Assembly (NCBI RefSeq): GCF_000427625.1
Contig: NZ_KE386569.1
Span: forward strand, 807,376-871,375
DNA: 64,000 bases
Origin: Methylobacter luteus IMV-B-3098
Lineage (GTDB): Bacteria; Pseudomonadota; Gammaproteobacteria; Methylococcales; Methylomonadaceae
Direction of reading: 5' to 3'
A model generated the notes under the pieces. That model was not told where the DNA came from. It did no database searches and saw only the letters and a program-made list of their open reading frames with translations. Shown in pieces: positions 53,034 through 62,350 of the stretch. Position 1 is the stretch's first letter. Every line of letters begins with the position of its first letter. The translations under genes and the position numbers were made by a program.

Positions 53034-53993
53034 GTGTTCCGAGTGAACCACATGGCTGTAGCGATGGCGGTCGCTACAGCCTTCTTATCAGCATCGGTTG
53101 CGGCCGAGCCTTTCGCCTACATCAGTAATCAATTAGCGGACAGTGTTTCCGTTATTGACACGGAAAAGGGCACGGTAGTCGATACGATTGCCGTTGCCGG
53201 GAAGCCTGCCGGTGTTGCCGTTGCACCTGATGGTAACAGAATTTATGTTAGCGCCCCGGAAGCGAAAGGCTTCGCTGTTCTGGATGCATTAAATCGCAGG
53301 GTTATTGCTAAGGTTGCAGTCGGTGACGGTGCTCTGGGTATTGCCACAGCGCCTGACGGCAAGCGTATTTATGTGGCGGATTGGTATAAGAATACCGTAT
53401 CAGTAATTGATGCGGATAGTTTGAAGATTATAGAAATTATTGCTGTGGGCCAGTCGCCGTCCGGATTGATGGTGAGTCCCGATAATCGCTGGTTATATGT
53501 GGCAAACCGGCTCGATAATTCGGTCTCGCAGATTGATTTGGACAAACTGACAATCAGAAATACGACCAAGGTGGGCGAGCACCCGTTTGGTCTGACCGTT
53601 GATGGTAAAGGCGAGCGTATTTATGTCGCTAATGTCGAAAGCGATGACATAACGGTATTGGAAAAAAGCCATCTCAAACGCATCGCAACAGTGAAAGTCA
53701 ATAGCCGGCCATATGCTGCGGCATTGGCACGCGGTGACAGTCTTTTGTTTGTAACCAATCAGGACGACAGTTCTGTTTCGGTCATTGATACCGTCACACT
53801 AAAAGAAATCGCCTTGATTGATGTTGGCGATAAGCCGGAGGGAATTTATACGCATCCGGACGATCGGCATGTTTACGTGGCTAATTGGTTTGATAGTAAT
53901 GTTTCCGTGATCGATGCACAGACACTGGAAGTGGTTGATACGATCCAAACCGGAGAAGGCAGTCGCGCATTCGGACAATTTATCGCCAGATAA
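53034..53993 (+). CDS. YVTN-family beta-propeller protein, PQQ-catabolism-associated type
   Basis: A 319-residue exported protein: signal peptide ending ASVAAEP, then about seven blades of ~42 residues, each with a [RI]-[IY]-V-[AS]-[ND] strand and a V-S-V-I-D strand (YISNQLADSVSVIDTEKG, YVADWYKNTVSVIDADSL, YVANWFDSNVSVIDAQTL). GTG at 53034 with AAGGA seven bases upstream is chosen; ATG at 53052 is possible. Similar proteins accompany PQQ alcohol dehydrogenase systems. Paired with the MxaD-like gene, it probably serves periplasmic methanol/alcohol oxidation. Confidence 0.82.
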   Translation: MFRVNHMAVAMAVATAFLSASVAAEPFAYISNQLADSVSVIDTEKGTVVDTIAVAGKPAGVAVAPDGNRIYVSAPEAKGFAVLDALNRRVIAKVAVGDGALGIATAPDGKRIYVADWYKNTVSVIDADSLKIIEIIAVGQSPSGLMVSPDNRWLYVANRLDNSVSQIDLDKLTIRNTTKVGEHPFGLTVDGKGERIYVANVESDDITVLEKSHLKRIATVKVNSRPYAAALARGDSLLFVTNQDDSSVSVIDTVTLKEIALIDVGDKPEGIYTHPDDRHVYVANWFDSNVSVIDAQTLEVVDTIQTGEGSRAFGQFIAR

Positions 53994-53994
53994 C

Positions 53995-54324
53995 ATGGCT
54001 TCCGATAAATATCAGCAAATCGCTGAGCTATTATTTGAGGTAGAAATTCAGCTGCGACAGTTGAATTATTGGCAGGATGCGCTGCCTTCGGTTGAGGCAC
54101 TTTCGAGTGAGTTGCCTTTTAGTCATGATATATTGGCGTTTCCTCAATGGCTGCAATTTATATTTCTGCCGAGAATGCATGAATTGATTGAATACGCGGC
54201 ACCGCTGCCGACTGCTTGCGCCATAGCACCATATGCCGAAGAATATTTCAAACGGGGCGATGCCAATGTACAAACCTTGTTGGCGCATTTGACCGAAATT
54301 GATACACTGCTCACCGATTTGTAA
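53995..54324 (+). CDS. yqcC: YqcC-family protein
   Basis: 109 residues matching YqcC (DUF446): IAELLFEVEIQLRQLNYWQD, SSELPFSHDILAFPQWLQFI, FLPRMHELIEYAAPLP and CAIAPYAEEYF. All-helical, cytoplasmic, function unknown. The ATG comes just after the propeller gene's stop. Confidence 0.85.
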   Translation: MASDKYQQIAELLFEVEIQLRQLNYWQDALPSVEALSSELPFSHDILAFPQWLQFIFLPRMHELIEYAAPLPTACAIAPYAEEYFKRGDANVQTLLAHLTEIDTLLTDL

Positions 54325-54339
54325 TAACGCGGAGCTGAT

Positions 54340-54627
54340 ATGGCTGAAACTGTAGATGAATTGACTGTAACGTATGAAGATGGCGGAATCGAGACGGTCA
54401 AAGAGCTGGACAAAAAAGTACTGACCAAAGGAGCCTGGGCTACGGTCATGTTCCGTTACCAGGATTGGGACCGAGCTAAAGGTGAATATGGCCCTGATAA
54501 ATATACCATCCGCCGTTACCAGAAACGTAACGGTGAATACCAGCAAAAGTCAAAATTCAATATTTCCAGCAAGGAACAGGCGAAAAGCATTATCGCGGCG
54601 CTGGAAGAGTGGATGGAAAAAGAATAG
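54340..54627 (+). CDS. conserved small protein, possibly PC4-like
   Basis: 95 residues: VLTKGAWATVMFRYQDWD, then DKYTIRRYQKRNGEYQQ, KSKFNISSKEQAKSII and a C-terminal helix. The strand-strand-helix pattern and the YTIRRYQK...KFNISS segment recall single-stranded DNA-binding PC4/YdbC domains, but the match is weak. It starts 15 bases after yqcC. Function not known. Confidence 0.65.
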   Translation: MAETVDELTVTYEDGGIETVKELDKKVLTKGAWATVMFRYQDWDRAKGEYGPDKYTIRRYQKRNGEYQQKSKFNISSKEQAKSIIAALEEWMEKE

Positions 54628-54661
54628 TCTCAGGGTGGTTGGTTGGCAGGTGGATTGAAAA

Positions 54662-55090
54662 TTAATCCAGCCACTCGATAATATGATCTTCGAGGTCATC
54701 AATCTCCGATTCCTTCATCGCATAACTGTTGATTGAAACCCCCGCTTCCTGCACGCTTTCGGCATTTCCCGAGATCAACGGATGCCATGCAGGAAGTTCT
54801 TTTCCATCGGTAAGCAGGCGATAGGCGCAGGTTGACGGCAACCAGTTATACTCGGCAAAGTCGTGCTGTTTTAAATCGATGCATTCAGGCACCACGGTGC
54901 AGCGCTCGGCATAGCGTGTGCACCGGCAGGTTTCCAGGTCGATCAGGTCACAAGCGACGCTGGTGAAATAGATGTCGCCGGTATCTTCGTCTTCCAGCTT
55001 GTTCAGACAGCATTTGCCGCAGTTATCGCATAATGACTCCCATTCTTCGGTTGTCATTTCAGTCAGTTTTTTGGTTTTCCAAAAGCTCAT
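54662..55090 (-). CDS. ycgN: YcgN/UPF0260 cysteine-cluster protein
   Basis: 142 residues. Cysteines fall in the YcgN pattern: CDNCGKCCLNKLED, TSVACDLIDLETCRCTRYAE, RCTVVPECIDL and LPSTCAYRLL. These could bind a metal or iron-sulfur centre; the function is unknown. The ATG shares bases with the stop of the upstream M14-like gene (ATGA), so they are coupled. A longer frame reading into the upstream gene was rejected. Confidence 0.88.
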   Translation of the reverse strand: MSFWKTKKLTEMTTEEWESLCDNCGKCCLNKLEDEDTGDIYFTSVACDLIDLETCRCTRYAERCTVVPECIDLKQHDFAEYNWLPSTCAYRLLTDGKELPAWHPLISGNAESVQEAGVSINSYAMKESEIDDLEDHIIEWLD

Positions 55091-56118
55091 AAATGTATTC
55101 TTTCCATTAAGTAACACAGGCAGTCCTGCCTGATAACATGTTCGTCCAGCGTCAGCATGGAAGGCATAGTGTGATTTTTGTTTGTCAGTAACTCGCCGTT
55201 CTGAATAGAGAAACAAGTATCGGTGATATCATTTCCGTATTCATCCTGAGCGATGAGCGGTATCAGCGAGTTGAATCGGGACGTGCCCCAGACGGTGCCG
55301 GCTGGAATCTCGGTAAAATTCATGCGTTCAAGGTCTTCATTCAGCAACAGATCGGCATCGGCTTGATTAAAGCTGAAGCTGACTTTTTCATGCACCTTGA
55401 CTTGGGCAACCGTATGAAAAAGGTCAAGATCCTGAGGCTGAACCTGATGCGGCGGCAATGCCGTAAGGTGTAGGCAGCTGTTCAGATATTCCAGCACATG
55501 CTCGACGCCATAGTGCTGGCCGGGGCGGCCGCATTCCAGGGTAACAGCCGGGCATATTTGCGCGAATGCGGCTGATTGTACGCCTTTAGGTCGGATAAAG
55601 TAGACAATCATCCGGCCAAATAAAGAAGCCAGTTGCAGAAACTGGTTGTCCAGCCTGTTGATACAGGCATAATGAGGGTTCATACCGGTATTATTATGTA
55701 CGTCGATGCTGGCAAAAACACGGCGTTTTTTCATAATGGAAACAATTTCTTTTGCCATTTCGGTTTCCGCGCAATCGGGCAGTTCAGTGCCGGGCCAGAT
55801 GCGATTGTAATCAGGTTGATTATCGAGCTTACGCATGTTTTTTCTGGCGGCGCTGACATTGCCGAAGAAAATGGACAATGAGCGTGGCAATGGCTGGCTT
55901 TGATATTTTTTAAGCAATAATTGCAGCGAGAAAAGCCCTGTCGATTCATTGCCGTGCAGCAATATCGATACAAACACAGGCTCTGCATGTCGACCCGCTA
56001 AATGGATCAGGGTCGGTTCAGGCAATATTTTGTGCAGGTTTTCCGGAGTGGCCTCCAGTAGGCCATCGGGCAAGTAATCTATTTGATTAAGGCTCAATGT
56101 TTTCACGTCGTTGCCCAA
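55087..56118 (-). CDS. M14-family zinc carboxypeptidase/deacylase-like protein
   Basis: 343 residues with succinylglutamate desuccinylase/aspartoacylase-type features: FVSILLHGNESTGLFSLQLL (H and E zinc ligands), RKNMRKLDNQPDYNRIWPG, ASIDVHNNTGMNPHYAC (third ligand His), and VTLECGRPGQHYG (catalytic Glu). It should hydrolyse an amide bond of a small peptide or acyl-amino acid in the cytoplasm. It overlaps the GCS-like gene by 16 bases upstream and ycgN downstream. Confidence 0.83.
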   Translation of the reverse strand: MGNDVKTLSLNQIDYLPDGLLEATPENLHKILPEPTLIHLAGRHAEPVFVSILLHGNESTGLFSLQLLLKKYQSQPLPRSLSIFFGNVSAARKNMRKLDNQPDYNRIWPGTELPDCAETEMAKEIVSIMKKRRVFASIDVHNNTGMNPHYACINRLDNQFLQLASLFGRMIVYFIRPKGVQSAAFAQICPAVTLECGRPGQHYGVEHVLEYLNSCLHLTALPPHQVQPQDLDLFHTVAQVKVHEKVSFSFNQADADLLLNEDLERMNFTEIPAGTVWGTSRFNSLIPLIAQDEYGNDITDTCFSIQNGELLTNKNHTMPSMLTLDEHVIRQDCLCYLMERIHL

Positions 56119-57539
56119 GTGCTGACAGGATTGCCAGTATTTTGATTTTTAAGATAGTTTCGCGTCATTTCCGTGAAATCATGATCGTGTTCGTAGATAT
56201 ATTGGCGCTGCCATTGAGAGCCATTTTGTTTATGGGTGATACGTTGCCGGATAACATCCAGGTAAGTGTCGATGTCAGTACGGCAAACGCCTAAAGACTC
56301 TAAACCTGACATCGCTCTGGACAAGAGTTCCATTTGGAATAAATGCGGCAGGCGCTGTTTATTACCGTCGAACCAGATAATATGGCTGTCCAGGCCGAAA
56401 CGCGCAGCCTGATAAAAATTATCCTTGGCCTGGGCAAACGGCAGCGGCCAACCTTTGGCCATGATCTCATCGCAGATGTTCTGAGTAAGGCCGTAGTAAA
56501 ATGCCGCATTGGCGATCGAATCGATCACGCTAGGGCCGGCTGCGGGCGCTCTGTGTTCTACCCGGATATGGGGCGTGCCATCGTCATCGAAACCAACTAA
56601 TGGCCTGTTCCAGCGCCAGATAGTGCCGTTATGCAGCCGCAGATGCGCGAAGGCTTCGAGAGCGGCGTTTTGTTCGACAGGCAACAATACCGGAAAGTGA
56701 TCGAAATTTTCCTGAAAGCATTCGATGATAGAGTGTCTTGCATAGTCTGATCCAAAGCTGACGCGTCTGATCGGACCTTGCGAAGCGCCTGAATAACCGC
56801 CGGATTCAACAGCCTGCTCGAACAGGGGAATGCGTGATTCATGCCAGAGTTCTTTGCCGAACAAGAAAGGAGCATTGGCGCATAACGCGACCATTGGGGC
56901 TGATGCAATGATCGAAGCGTTATAAAAATGATGCGCAATTCTTAGCGGCAGTTGAATATGCAGTTGAAATGACGTGGTGGCCGATTCCAGCATAACGTCG
57001 TCATGGTCGAATTTCAGGTGTTCCGCGCCAGCGATATCTATGTGTATCGGTCTGCCGCGCCGCGCATGCAGCACTTGTTCATTCAAGGCGCGGTATCGGT
57101 TCATGTTCGACATGTTGTTCAGATTCAAGTCTGACTGCTTCAATGTTGGCAGGATGCCAATCATAACGACATTGCTGTTTAGGGTTTGCGCGTGCTGATA
57201 CGCCGCTGACCAAGTGGTCTGTAATTGTTCGTGCAGAAGACTGAAAACATCATTCGTCAGAGGCGTAGGTGTGCTGTTGAATTCTATATTGAACTTGGCA
57301 AGTTCCGCCGAAGCCAGCGGATGGTTAAGTGTAGTCAGATAATATTCATTAATCGGCGATGGACGCATGCTTTCATCGACCAGCCAGGCTTCTATTTCAA
57401 AACCGGCCACAGGCTGATGAGCGGAGCAGGCATTCTGTTCAATCAACCGGCTGAGCAGGCTCGTCTCTTGTTTGAGTTTCTGATGAAAACGTTCGAAGTC
57501 GCTCTTATCAAATTGAATTAAAGAGATTTCTTGGCCCAT
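56103..57539 (-). CDS. glutamate-cysteine ligase-like carboxylate-amine ligase
   Basis: A 478-residue protein of the GCS superfamily: PVAGFEIEAWLVDESMRPSP at the N-terminus, AKFNIEFNSTPTPL, SATTSFQLHIQLP and HIRVEHRAPAAGPSVIDSIA, which supply the acidic ATP/Mg residues. It would join an amine to the gamma- or alpha-carboxyl of glutamate or a similar acid. Whether it is the cell's GshA or a dedicated ligase is not clear. Coupling with an M14 hydrolase suggests the two act on the same class of amide. Confidence 0.8.
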   Translation of the reverse strand: MGQEISLIQFDKSDFERFHQKLKQETSLLSRLIEQNACSAHQPVAGFEIEAWLVDESMRPSPINEYYLTTLNHPLASAELAKFNIEFNSTPTPLTNDVFSLLHEQLQTTWSAAYQHAQTLNSNVVMIGILPTLKQSDLNLNNMSNMNRYRALNEQVLHARRGRPIHIDIAGAEHLKFDHDDVMLESATTSFQLHIQLPLRIAHHFYNASIIASAPMVALCANAPFLFGKELWHESRIPLFEQAVESGGYSGASQGPIRRVSFGSDYARHSIIECFQENFDHFPVLLPVEQNAALEAFAHLRLHNGTIWRWNRPLVGFDDDGTPHIRVEHRAPAAGPSVIDSIANAAFYYGLTQNICDEIMAKGWPLPFAQAKDNFYQAARFGLDSHIIWFDGNKQRLPHLFQMELLSRAMSGLESLGVCRTDIDTYLDVIRQRITHKQNGSQWQRQYIYEHDHDFTEMTRNYLKNQNTGNPVSTWATT

Positions 57540-57628
57540 GATTGCACCAAATTAGCAGAGTTGAGTCCATCATACGGCGGTTCAGAAGCTGACGTCAATG
57601 CGCTTGGCAACGGATGCAAACAGTTCTG

Positions 57629-58471
57629 TTAGCCCCGGACTTCCAGCAGTTCCCATACTGGCTTGATATGAACGGGCAGGGGGGCGAGCCGACCTAATTC
57701 AACCCATTGATTTTCTGGATTGTGAAAGTCAGAACCTATCGAGCCAGTCAGTTCAAAACGTGTGGCGTAATCAGCAACCAATCTAATTTCATCAGCATTG
57801 ATCCTGCTCGTCACTACCTCTATACCTTGGCCGCCTGCTTCCTTAAAGGCCGTCAGTAGTCGTTTCATCCAGTTGGCTGTCAGCTTGTAACGCAGAGGGT
57901 GAGCAAGGACGGCAACGCCACCGGATTCGGTAATCCAATTGATCGCCTGCCCCAATTCGGCCCATTGTGTGGATACATAAGCCGGTTTGCCTCGAGCCAG
58001 ATAGCGATCGAAAGCTTCCTGTTGCGTTGACACATGATGCTGTGACAGCAGGAAGTCGGCAAAATGCGTGCGCGTAATCATGCTGTCGCCAGCCGCTCTC
58101 TTGACGGCTTCCAGCGCGCCGGGAATGCGCTTTTTCTCGAGTTTCTCAGCGATTTTTTCGGCGCGCTCCAGGCGAACGGTTTGCAGGGTTTGAGTGGCTT
58201 GAGCCAATGGAGCATAATCGGGATCGATCCCCAGGCCGACTATATGGAAACATTTATCATGCCAGTTGGCGGAAAGCTCGATGCCAGGTATCAGTTTAAT
58301 GCCACTCGCTGCTGCGGCAGTTCGGGCTTCAGTGATCCCGGCTATCGTATCATGATCGGTTAAAGCCAGCGAGGTAACACCTTGCTCATGGGCACGTTTT
58401 ATTACCTCCGTAGGCGATAATGCACCATCGGAAGCCGTTGAGTGACAGTGCAAATCGTATATTTCAACCAT
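57629..58471 (-). CDS. rnm: PHP-domain 5'-3' exoribonuclease (RNase AM-like)
   Basis: 280 residues, PHP fold. The metal sites are YDLHCHSTASDGALSP, LALTDHDTIAG, PGIELSANWHDKCFHIVGLG, VAVLAHPLRY and GSDFHNPE. This is the YciV/TrpH (RNase AM) family, which degrades short oligoribonucleotides and trims rRNA 5' ends and also hydrolyses pAp. pAp is the by-product of PAPS-dependent sulfation, a possible link to the sulfotransferase island in this genome. Confidence 0.92.
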   Translation of the reverse strand: MVEIYDLHCHSTASDGALSPTEVIKRAHEQGVTSLALTDHDTIAGITEARTAAAASGIKLIPGIELSANWHDKCFHIVGLGIDPDYAPLAQATQTLQTVRLERAEKIAEKLEKKRIPGALEAVKRAAGDSMITRTHFADFLLSQHHVSTQQEAFDRYLARGKPAYVSTQWAELGQAINWITESGGVAVLAHPLRYKLTANWMKRLLTAFKEAGGQGIEVVTSRINADEIRLVADYATRFELTGSIGSDFHNPENQWVELGRLAPLPVHIKPVWELLEVRG

Positions 58472-58473
58472 GA

Positions 58474-60309
58474 CTATTGGTAATCTCCATAAAGCTTGGC
58501 GTAAAGACCCTTTTGATTAATTAAAGTTTCATGACGACCTTGCTCGCAGATTCTGCCATCTTCAAAGACGTAAACATGGTCGGCTTGTTTTACGGCGCTT
58601 AGGCGATGCGCAATAATGATAGTCGTGCGGCCTTTCAAAAAATTCGAGAGGGCCTGATGTAATTTATGTTCCGTTTCGCTATCGAGCGCTGAAGTGGCCT
58701 CGTCAAGTATCACGACCTTGGGGTTGGCAACTATCATCCGGGCGATAGCCATACGCTGCCGTTGGCCGCCGGAAAGTCGCATGCCATGACGACCAACTAC
58801 CGTATCCAGACCTTTTTCCAGTTCGCTGACTGTATCTTTTAACTGCGCGATCGCTAGCGCATGCCATAATTCGGCATCCGTGGCGGATCTGCCCAGCGTA
58901 AGGTTGGAGCGGATGGTATCGTTAAACAGAATAGGCTGTTGCAGGACGGTCACGACATTTTCCCGGACGACCTCAAGGCCGATACGGTCAATGGCAACAT
59001 CGTCAAAATAAATCCGGCCGCCGCTGGGCGGATAGAGACCGATGAGCGTTTGTATCAATGTGGACTTGCCGCCACCGCTGGCGCCGACCAGCGCCACTTT
59101 TTCGCCGGCTTTGATTTCCAGGTGTATGCCTTTCAGTATTTGCTCGTCGCCATAACTGAAGTGCAGATTGTCGACGCGTATGGAAACGGTTTTTTTGTTC
59201 AGAAACGGATTTTCCAGATGGGGGTAATGGGGCTCCTGCTTCAGTGCGTTCAGGCGGTTGATGCGTCTTAAAGCGGCTTTGGCCGCGTAAAACGCATATT
59301 GAATATTCAGTACTTCCTGGACCGGCGCCATCATAAACCACAGGTAGCCGAATACGGCAAGCATCTCGCCTATGCTGAGGTCGGAATAGAAAACCATGAG
59401 CATGGCGCAGGCGCGAAACACGTCGAAGCCGAACAGAAATACCAGAAAACTCATTCGGCCGGCCGCATCGCTTTTCCAGGCAAAATTCATTGAGTAATCT
59501 TTCACTGAACGGGCGGACTCAATCAGTTGTTGGCAGTAATGCTTCTCGCGATTGCTGGCTCGGATTTGATGAATAGCCTCCAGCGTTTCGGTCAACGATT
59601 GCTGAAAAACTTCGTAAGCGGAATTCTCCTTGCCTTTAAGATCTTTAACGCGCGAGCCTACGACACGTGTGAAATAAATCACGACAGGATTTAATAACAG
59701 GATAAACAGGCCCAGTTGCCAGTGCATCCATAACAGAATGGCGGCTGTGCCAATGATGGTCAGACCGGCTATCAGCAGTTTGCTGATGGTAGAGCCAATG
59801 AACGTATCGATCGTATCCAGGTCGGTTACCAGATGTGTGACTACAGTGCCGGTTCCAAGACTTTCATATTCGGACATGGAAATCGTCTGCAGCCGCCCGA
59901 TCAGGTTTTTACGGATACGAAAAATGATGTCTTTGGAAATAACAGAGAACTGCCGGGCCTGAATGATGTTAAAAATAATCGCAATAATGCGCAGCAACAG
60001 GCTTGTCAGCAAAACAGCCGCAATATAAAGGATAGGCGTATGCCAGTGGGCTGGGGTCAGCGAATTGATGAGTTCAATGGTCATGCCGGGCTTGTTCAGC
60101 AGAACCTCGTCGACCAGCAGCGGCATCAACAAAGGCACCGGTACGCTGGCGATAGTCGCCAGAATCGCGATCAGATGCGTATGGATCAGTTGTTTTTTGT
60201 GCTCTGAAACGATTTGAAAGATATAATCCCAGCCGTAATATTGCGTAGCCTGTTTTGAGGGATGCTTTGTTTGCACGATAGGGTAGGATGTGTTCTGGAA
60301 ACTCCTCAT
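58474..60309 (-). CDS. MsbA-like ABC exporter, fused permease/ATPase
   Basis: 611 residues: six-helix transmembrane domain (about 30-330) and an ATPase domain with Walker A VALVGASGGGKSTLIQTL, signature RLSGGQRQRMAIARMIV and Walker B VVILDEATSALDSE. Length and order fit lipid or multidrug exporters of the MsbA/LmrA group. Its substrate cannot be told from sequence. Its stop lies two bases from the start of the PHP gene, so the two are co-transcribed. It diverges from slt. Confidence 0.92.
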   Translation of the reverse strand: MRSFQNTSYPIVQTKHPSKQATQYYGWDYIFQIVSEHKKQLIHTHLIAILATIASVPVPLLMPLLVDEVLLNKPGMTIELINSLTPAHWHTPILYIAAVLLTSLLLRIIAIIFNIIQARQFSVISKDIIFRIRKNLIGRLQTISMSEYESLGTGTVVTHLVTDLDTIDTFIGSTISKLLIAGLTIIGTAAILLWMHWQLGLFILLLNPVVIYFTRVVGSRVKDLKGKENSAYEVFQQSLTETLEAIHQIRASNREKHYCQQLIESARSVKDYSMNFAWKSDAAGRMSFLVFLFGFDVFRACAMLMVFYSDLSIGEMLAVFGYLWFMMAPVQEVLNIQYAFYAAKAALRRINRLNALKQEPHYPHLENPFLNKKTVSIRVDNLHFSYGDEQILKGIHLEIKAGEKVALVGASGGGKSTLIQTLIGLYPPSGGRIYFDDVAIDRIGLEVVRENVVTVLQQPILFNDTIRSNLTLGRSATDAELWHALAIAQLKDTVSELEKGLDTVVGRHGMRLSGGQRQRMAIARMIVANPKVVILDEATSALDSETEHKLHQALSNFLKGRTTIIIAHRLSAVKQADHVYVFEDGRICEQGRHETLINQKGLYAKLYGDYQ

Positions 60310-60359
60310 TATATCTATCCGACATCTTTAAGAAAATAATTAAAACTGTTGTTGAAAAT

Positions 60360-62267
60360 ATGAAGAAGAAATACTGGTACGGAAATTTGTTATTAATGTG
60401 TGTGCTGACCTTGCCAGTTACCGTGTCGGGGAATGCGCTGGAACAGCAACGAACTGATTTTCTACAAGCGGAAAAACTGATTGCCCAAGGAGATGACGAG
60501 GCATTTTGGGATATCAGTGAGTCTTTAAAAGACTATCCTCTATATTCGTATCTGCAATACCAATGGCTAAAGAATAACTTGCATCAAACAAGCAGGATTC
60601 TGGGATTTTTATCGGAATACAAAGATACGCGTTATGCCGGCTTGCTGAGATCTCAATGGCTGAATTATCTGGCGCAGCATGAAAACTGGTATGAATTTCT
60701 TCAACATTATCATGCAAGCGGCAACAGTGCGCTGGAATGTCAGTTTTACTGGGCTAAATATAAAACAGGCGATGCGCAACTGGCATTGAATGAGTCAAAG
60801 CGCTTGTGGACAGTAGGGAAGTCATTGCCTAAAGATTGTGATGCATTGATATCAGCATTGACCACGTCGCCCTTTTTTACACAGGAGCTGATCTGGCAGC
60901 GCTTTGAATTGGCATTAAAAAAAGATAATGTCCAACTGGCGGAGTATCTGAAACGTTTATTAAAGGATCAGGTTACTGCCGATGTTTGGCTGCAAATTCA
61001 CAAAAAGCCCGCGTTAATCGAAAATAATGCTTTATGGATTAACCCGGACCAACAGGGCGGGCGTATCTTTGCGCATGCTATTGATAGAATGGCCAAAACA
61101 GATCCTGAGTTGGCAATTCAAATCTGGGATGACCGGAAGCGTCATTTCGCGATGGATGCGCAAACTGATCAGCGGCTGGAACGAAGACTCGCGCTGGCCC
61201 TGGCATTCACTAAGAATAAAAAAGCCTATGAACGCCTGAGTCGATTGGTCAATGTCGATGCGGAAGTCAGGGAATGGAAAGTCAGGGCAGCCTTGCTCGA
61301 GCAGAATTGGCAACATATTGCCGATGCGCTGGCAGGGCTGACGGATCAGGAGAGGCTGGAGCCTCGATGGCAGTACTGGCAAGCTCGCTCTTTGGCTAAA
61401 ACAGGCGATGAGTTGCAGGCGCAGAATATCTACAATCATCTTGCTGAAGACCCGAGCTTTTATGGGTTTCTTGCTGCGGATACGGTTAGTAAGCCTTATC
61501 ACTTAGCCGACAAACCGATTTTTCTGTCAGGAAATGAACTTGAATCGCTGGCAGAAGAAAGTGATTTTAAAATGGCCCGGGAACTTAATTTTTTGGGTCG
61601 CACTCCAGAAGCCCAGCGGCAGTGGTGGTTTGCCGTCAAAAAACTACCCAAAGAGCGGCTGATGACTGCGGCCAAATTGGCTCAGCAGTGGCAATGGGAT
61701 CAAGTGGCTATTTTTACGCTGGCCAAGGCCGATTACTGGGATGACATGGGGTTACGGTTTCCGGTCAATTATTTAAGTGAAGTCAGCAATAATGCGTATA
61801 GACACAATCTTGATCCGGCTGTAATTTTCGGCCTGATTCGCCAAGAGAGTGTGTTTGACAGGTATGCCGAGTCCCCGGTCGGTGCCAGAGGGCTCATGCA
61901 GATTATGCCGAAAACGGGGCAGCAAATCGCGCAGGAGCTTCGCGATAAATGGCAATCTGAAGCAAGCCTGTTTGATCCCGACATTAACGTTAAGTATGGT
62001 ACTTTCTATTATAAGCAATTACTGGACCGGTTTAAGGGCCATTTCGCACTGGCGACCGCAGCTTATAATGCCGGGCCCAGACGGGTAGGGCAATGGTTGC
62101 CTAGCGGTGAGACTGTGCCGGCGGATATATGGATAGAGACCATTCCATTCAAGGAAACCCGTAAATATGTATCAGCTGTTCTTTCTTACATCATAATTTA
62201 TCAGGAGCGCATGCATAGAAAAGCGCTCAAAATAAAGGATTTCATGCTGGATGTGCTACCCGGCTAA
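60360..62267 (+). CDS. slt: soluble lytic murein transglycosylase
   Basis: 635 residues with a signal peptide (GNLLLMCVLTLPVTVSGNA), a long alpha-helical superhelix (U and L domains, ~30-440) and a C-terminal SLT domain: FGLIRQESVFDRYAESPVGA with the catalytic Glu, GLMQIMPKTGQQIA and TAAYNAGPRRVGQWL. It cuts peptidoglycan glycan strands to 1,6-anhydro products. The ATG at 60360 is chosen because an upstream frame would overlap the divergent exporter gene and add residues before the signal. Confidence 0.96.
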   Translation: MKKKYWYGNLLLMCVLTLPVTVSGNALEQQRTDFLQAEKLIAQGDDEAFWDISESLKDYPLYSYLQYQWLKNNLHQTSRILGFLSEYKDTRYAGLLRSQWLNYLAQHENWYEFLQHYHASGNSALECQFYWAKYKTGDAQLALNESKRLWTVGKSLPKDCDALISALTTSPFFTQELIWQRFELALKKDNVQLAEYLKRLLKDQVTADVWLQIHKKPALIENNALWINPDQQGGRIFAHAIDRMAKTDPELAIQIWDDRKRHFAMDAQTDQRLERRLALALAFTKNKKAYERLSRLVNVDAEVREWKVRAALLEQNWQHIADALAGLTDQERLEPRWQYWQARSLAKTGDELQAQNIYNHLAEDPSFYGFLAADTVSKPYHLADKPIFLSGNELESLAEESDFKMARELNFLGRTPEAQRQWWFAVKKLPKERLMTAAKLAQQWQWDQVAIFTLAKADYWDDMGLRFPVNYLSEVSNNAYRHNLDPAVIFGLIRQESVFDRYAESPVGARGLMQIMPKTGQQIAQELRDKWQSEASLFDPDINVKYGTFYYKQLLDRFKGHFALATAAYNAGPRRVGQWLPSGETVPADIWIETIPFKETRKYVSAVLSYIIIYQERMHRKALKIKDFMLDVLPG

Positions 62268-62350
62268 AAATTGAGCTGATTTTTTTTAGTGTCTGTTAGA
62301 TAATGCGCATTTGAAATAAGAATAATTATTAACTTAGGTACATAAATATT

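Noticed and set aside
54031-54546. 171-residue frame opposite yqcC and the PC4-like gene
   Set aside because: Covers two plus-strand genes with family matches; no recognisable features of its own.
55091-55216. N-terminal extension of the YcgN-like protein
   Set aside because: It would read through the end of the upstream gene in another frame; the ATGA overlap at 55087-55090 gives the family's normal start.
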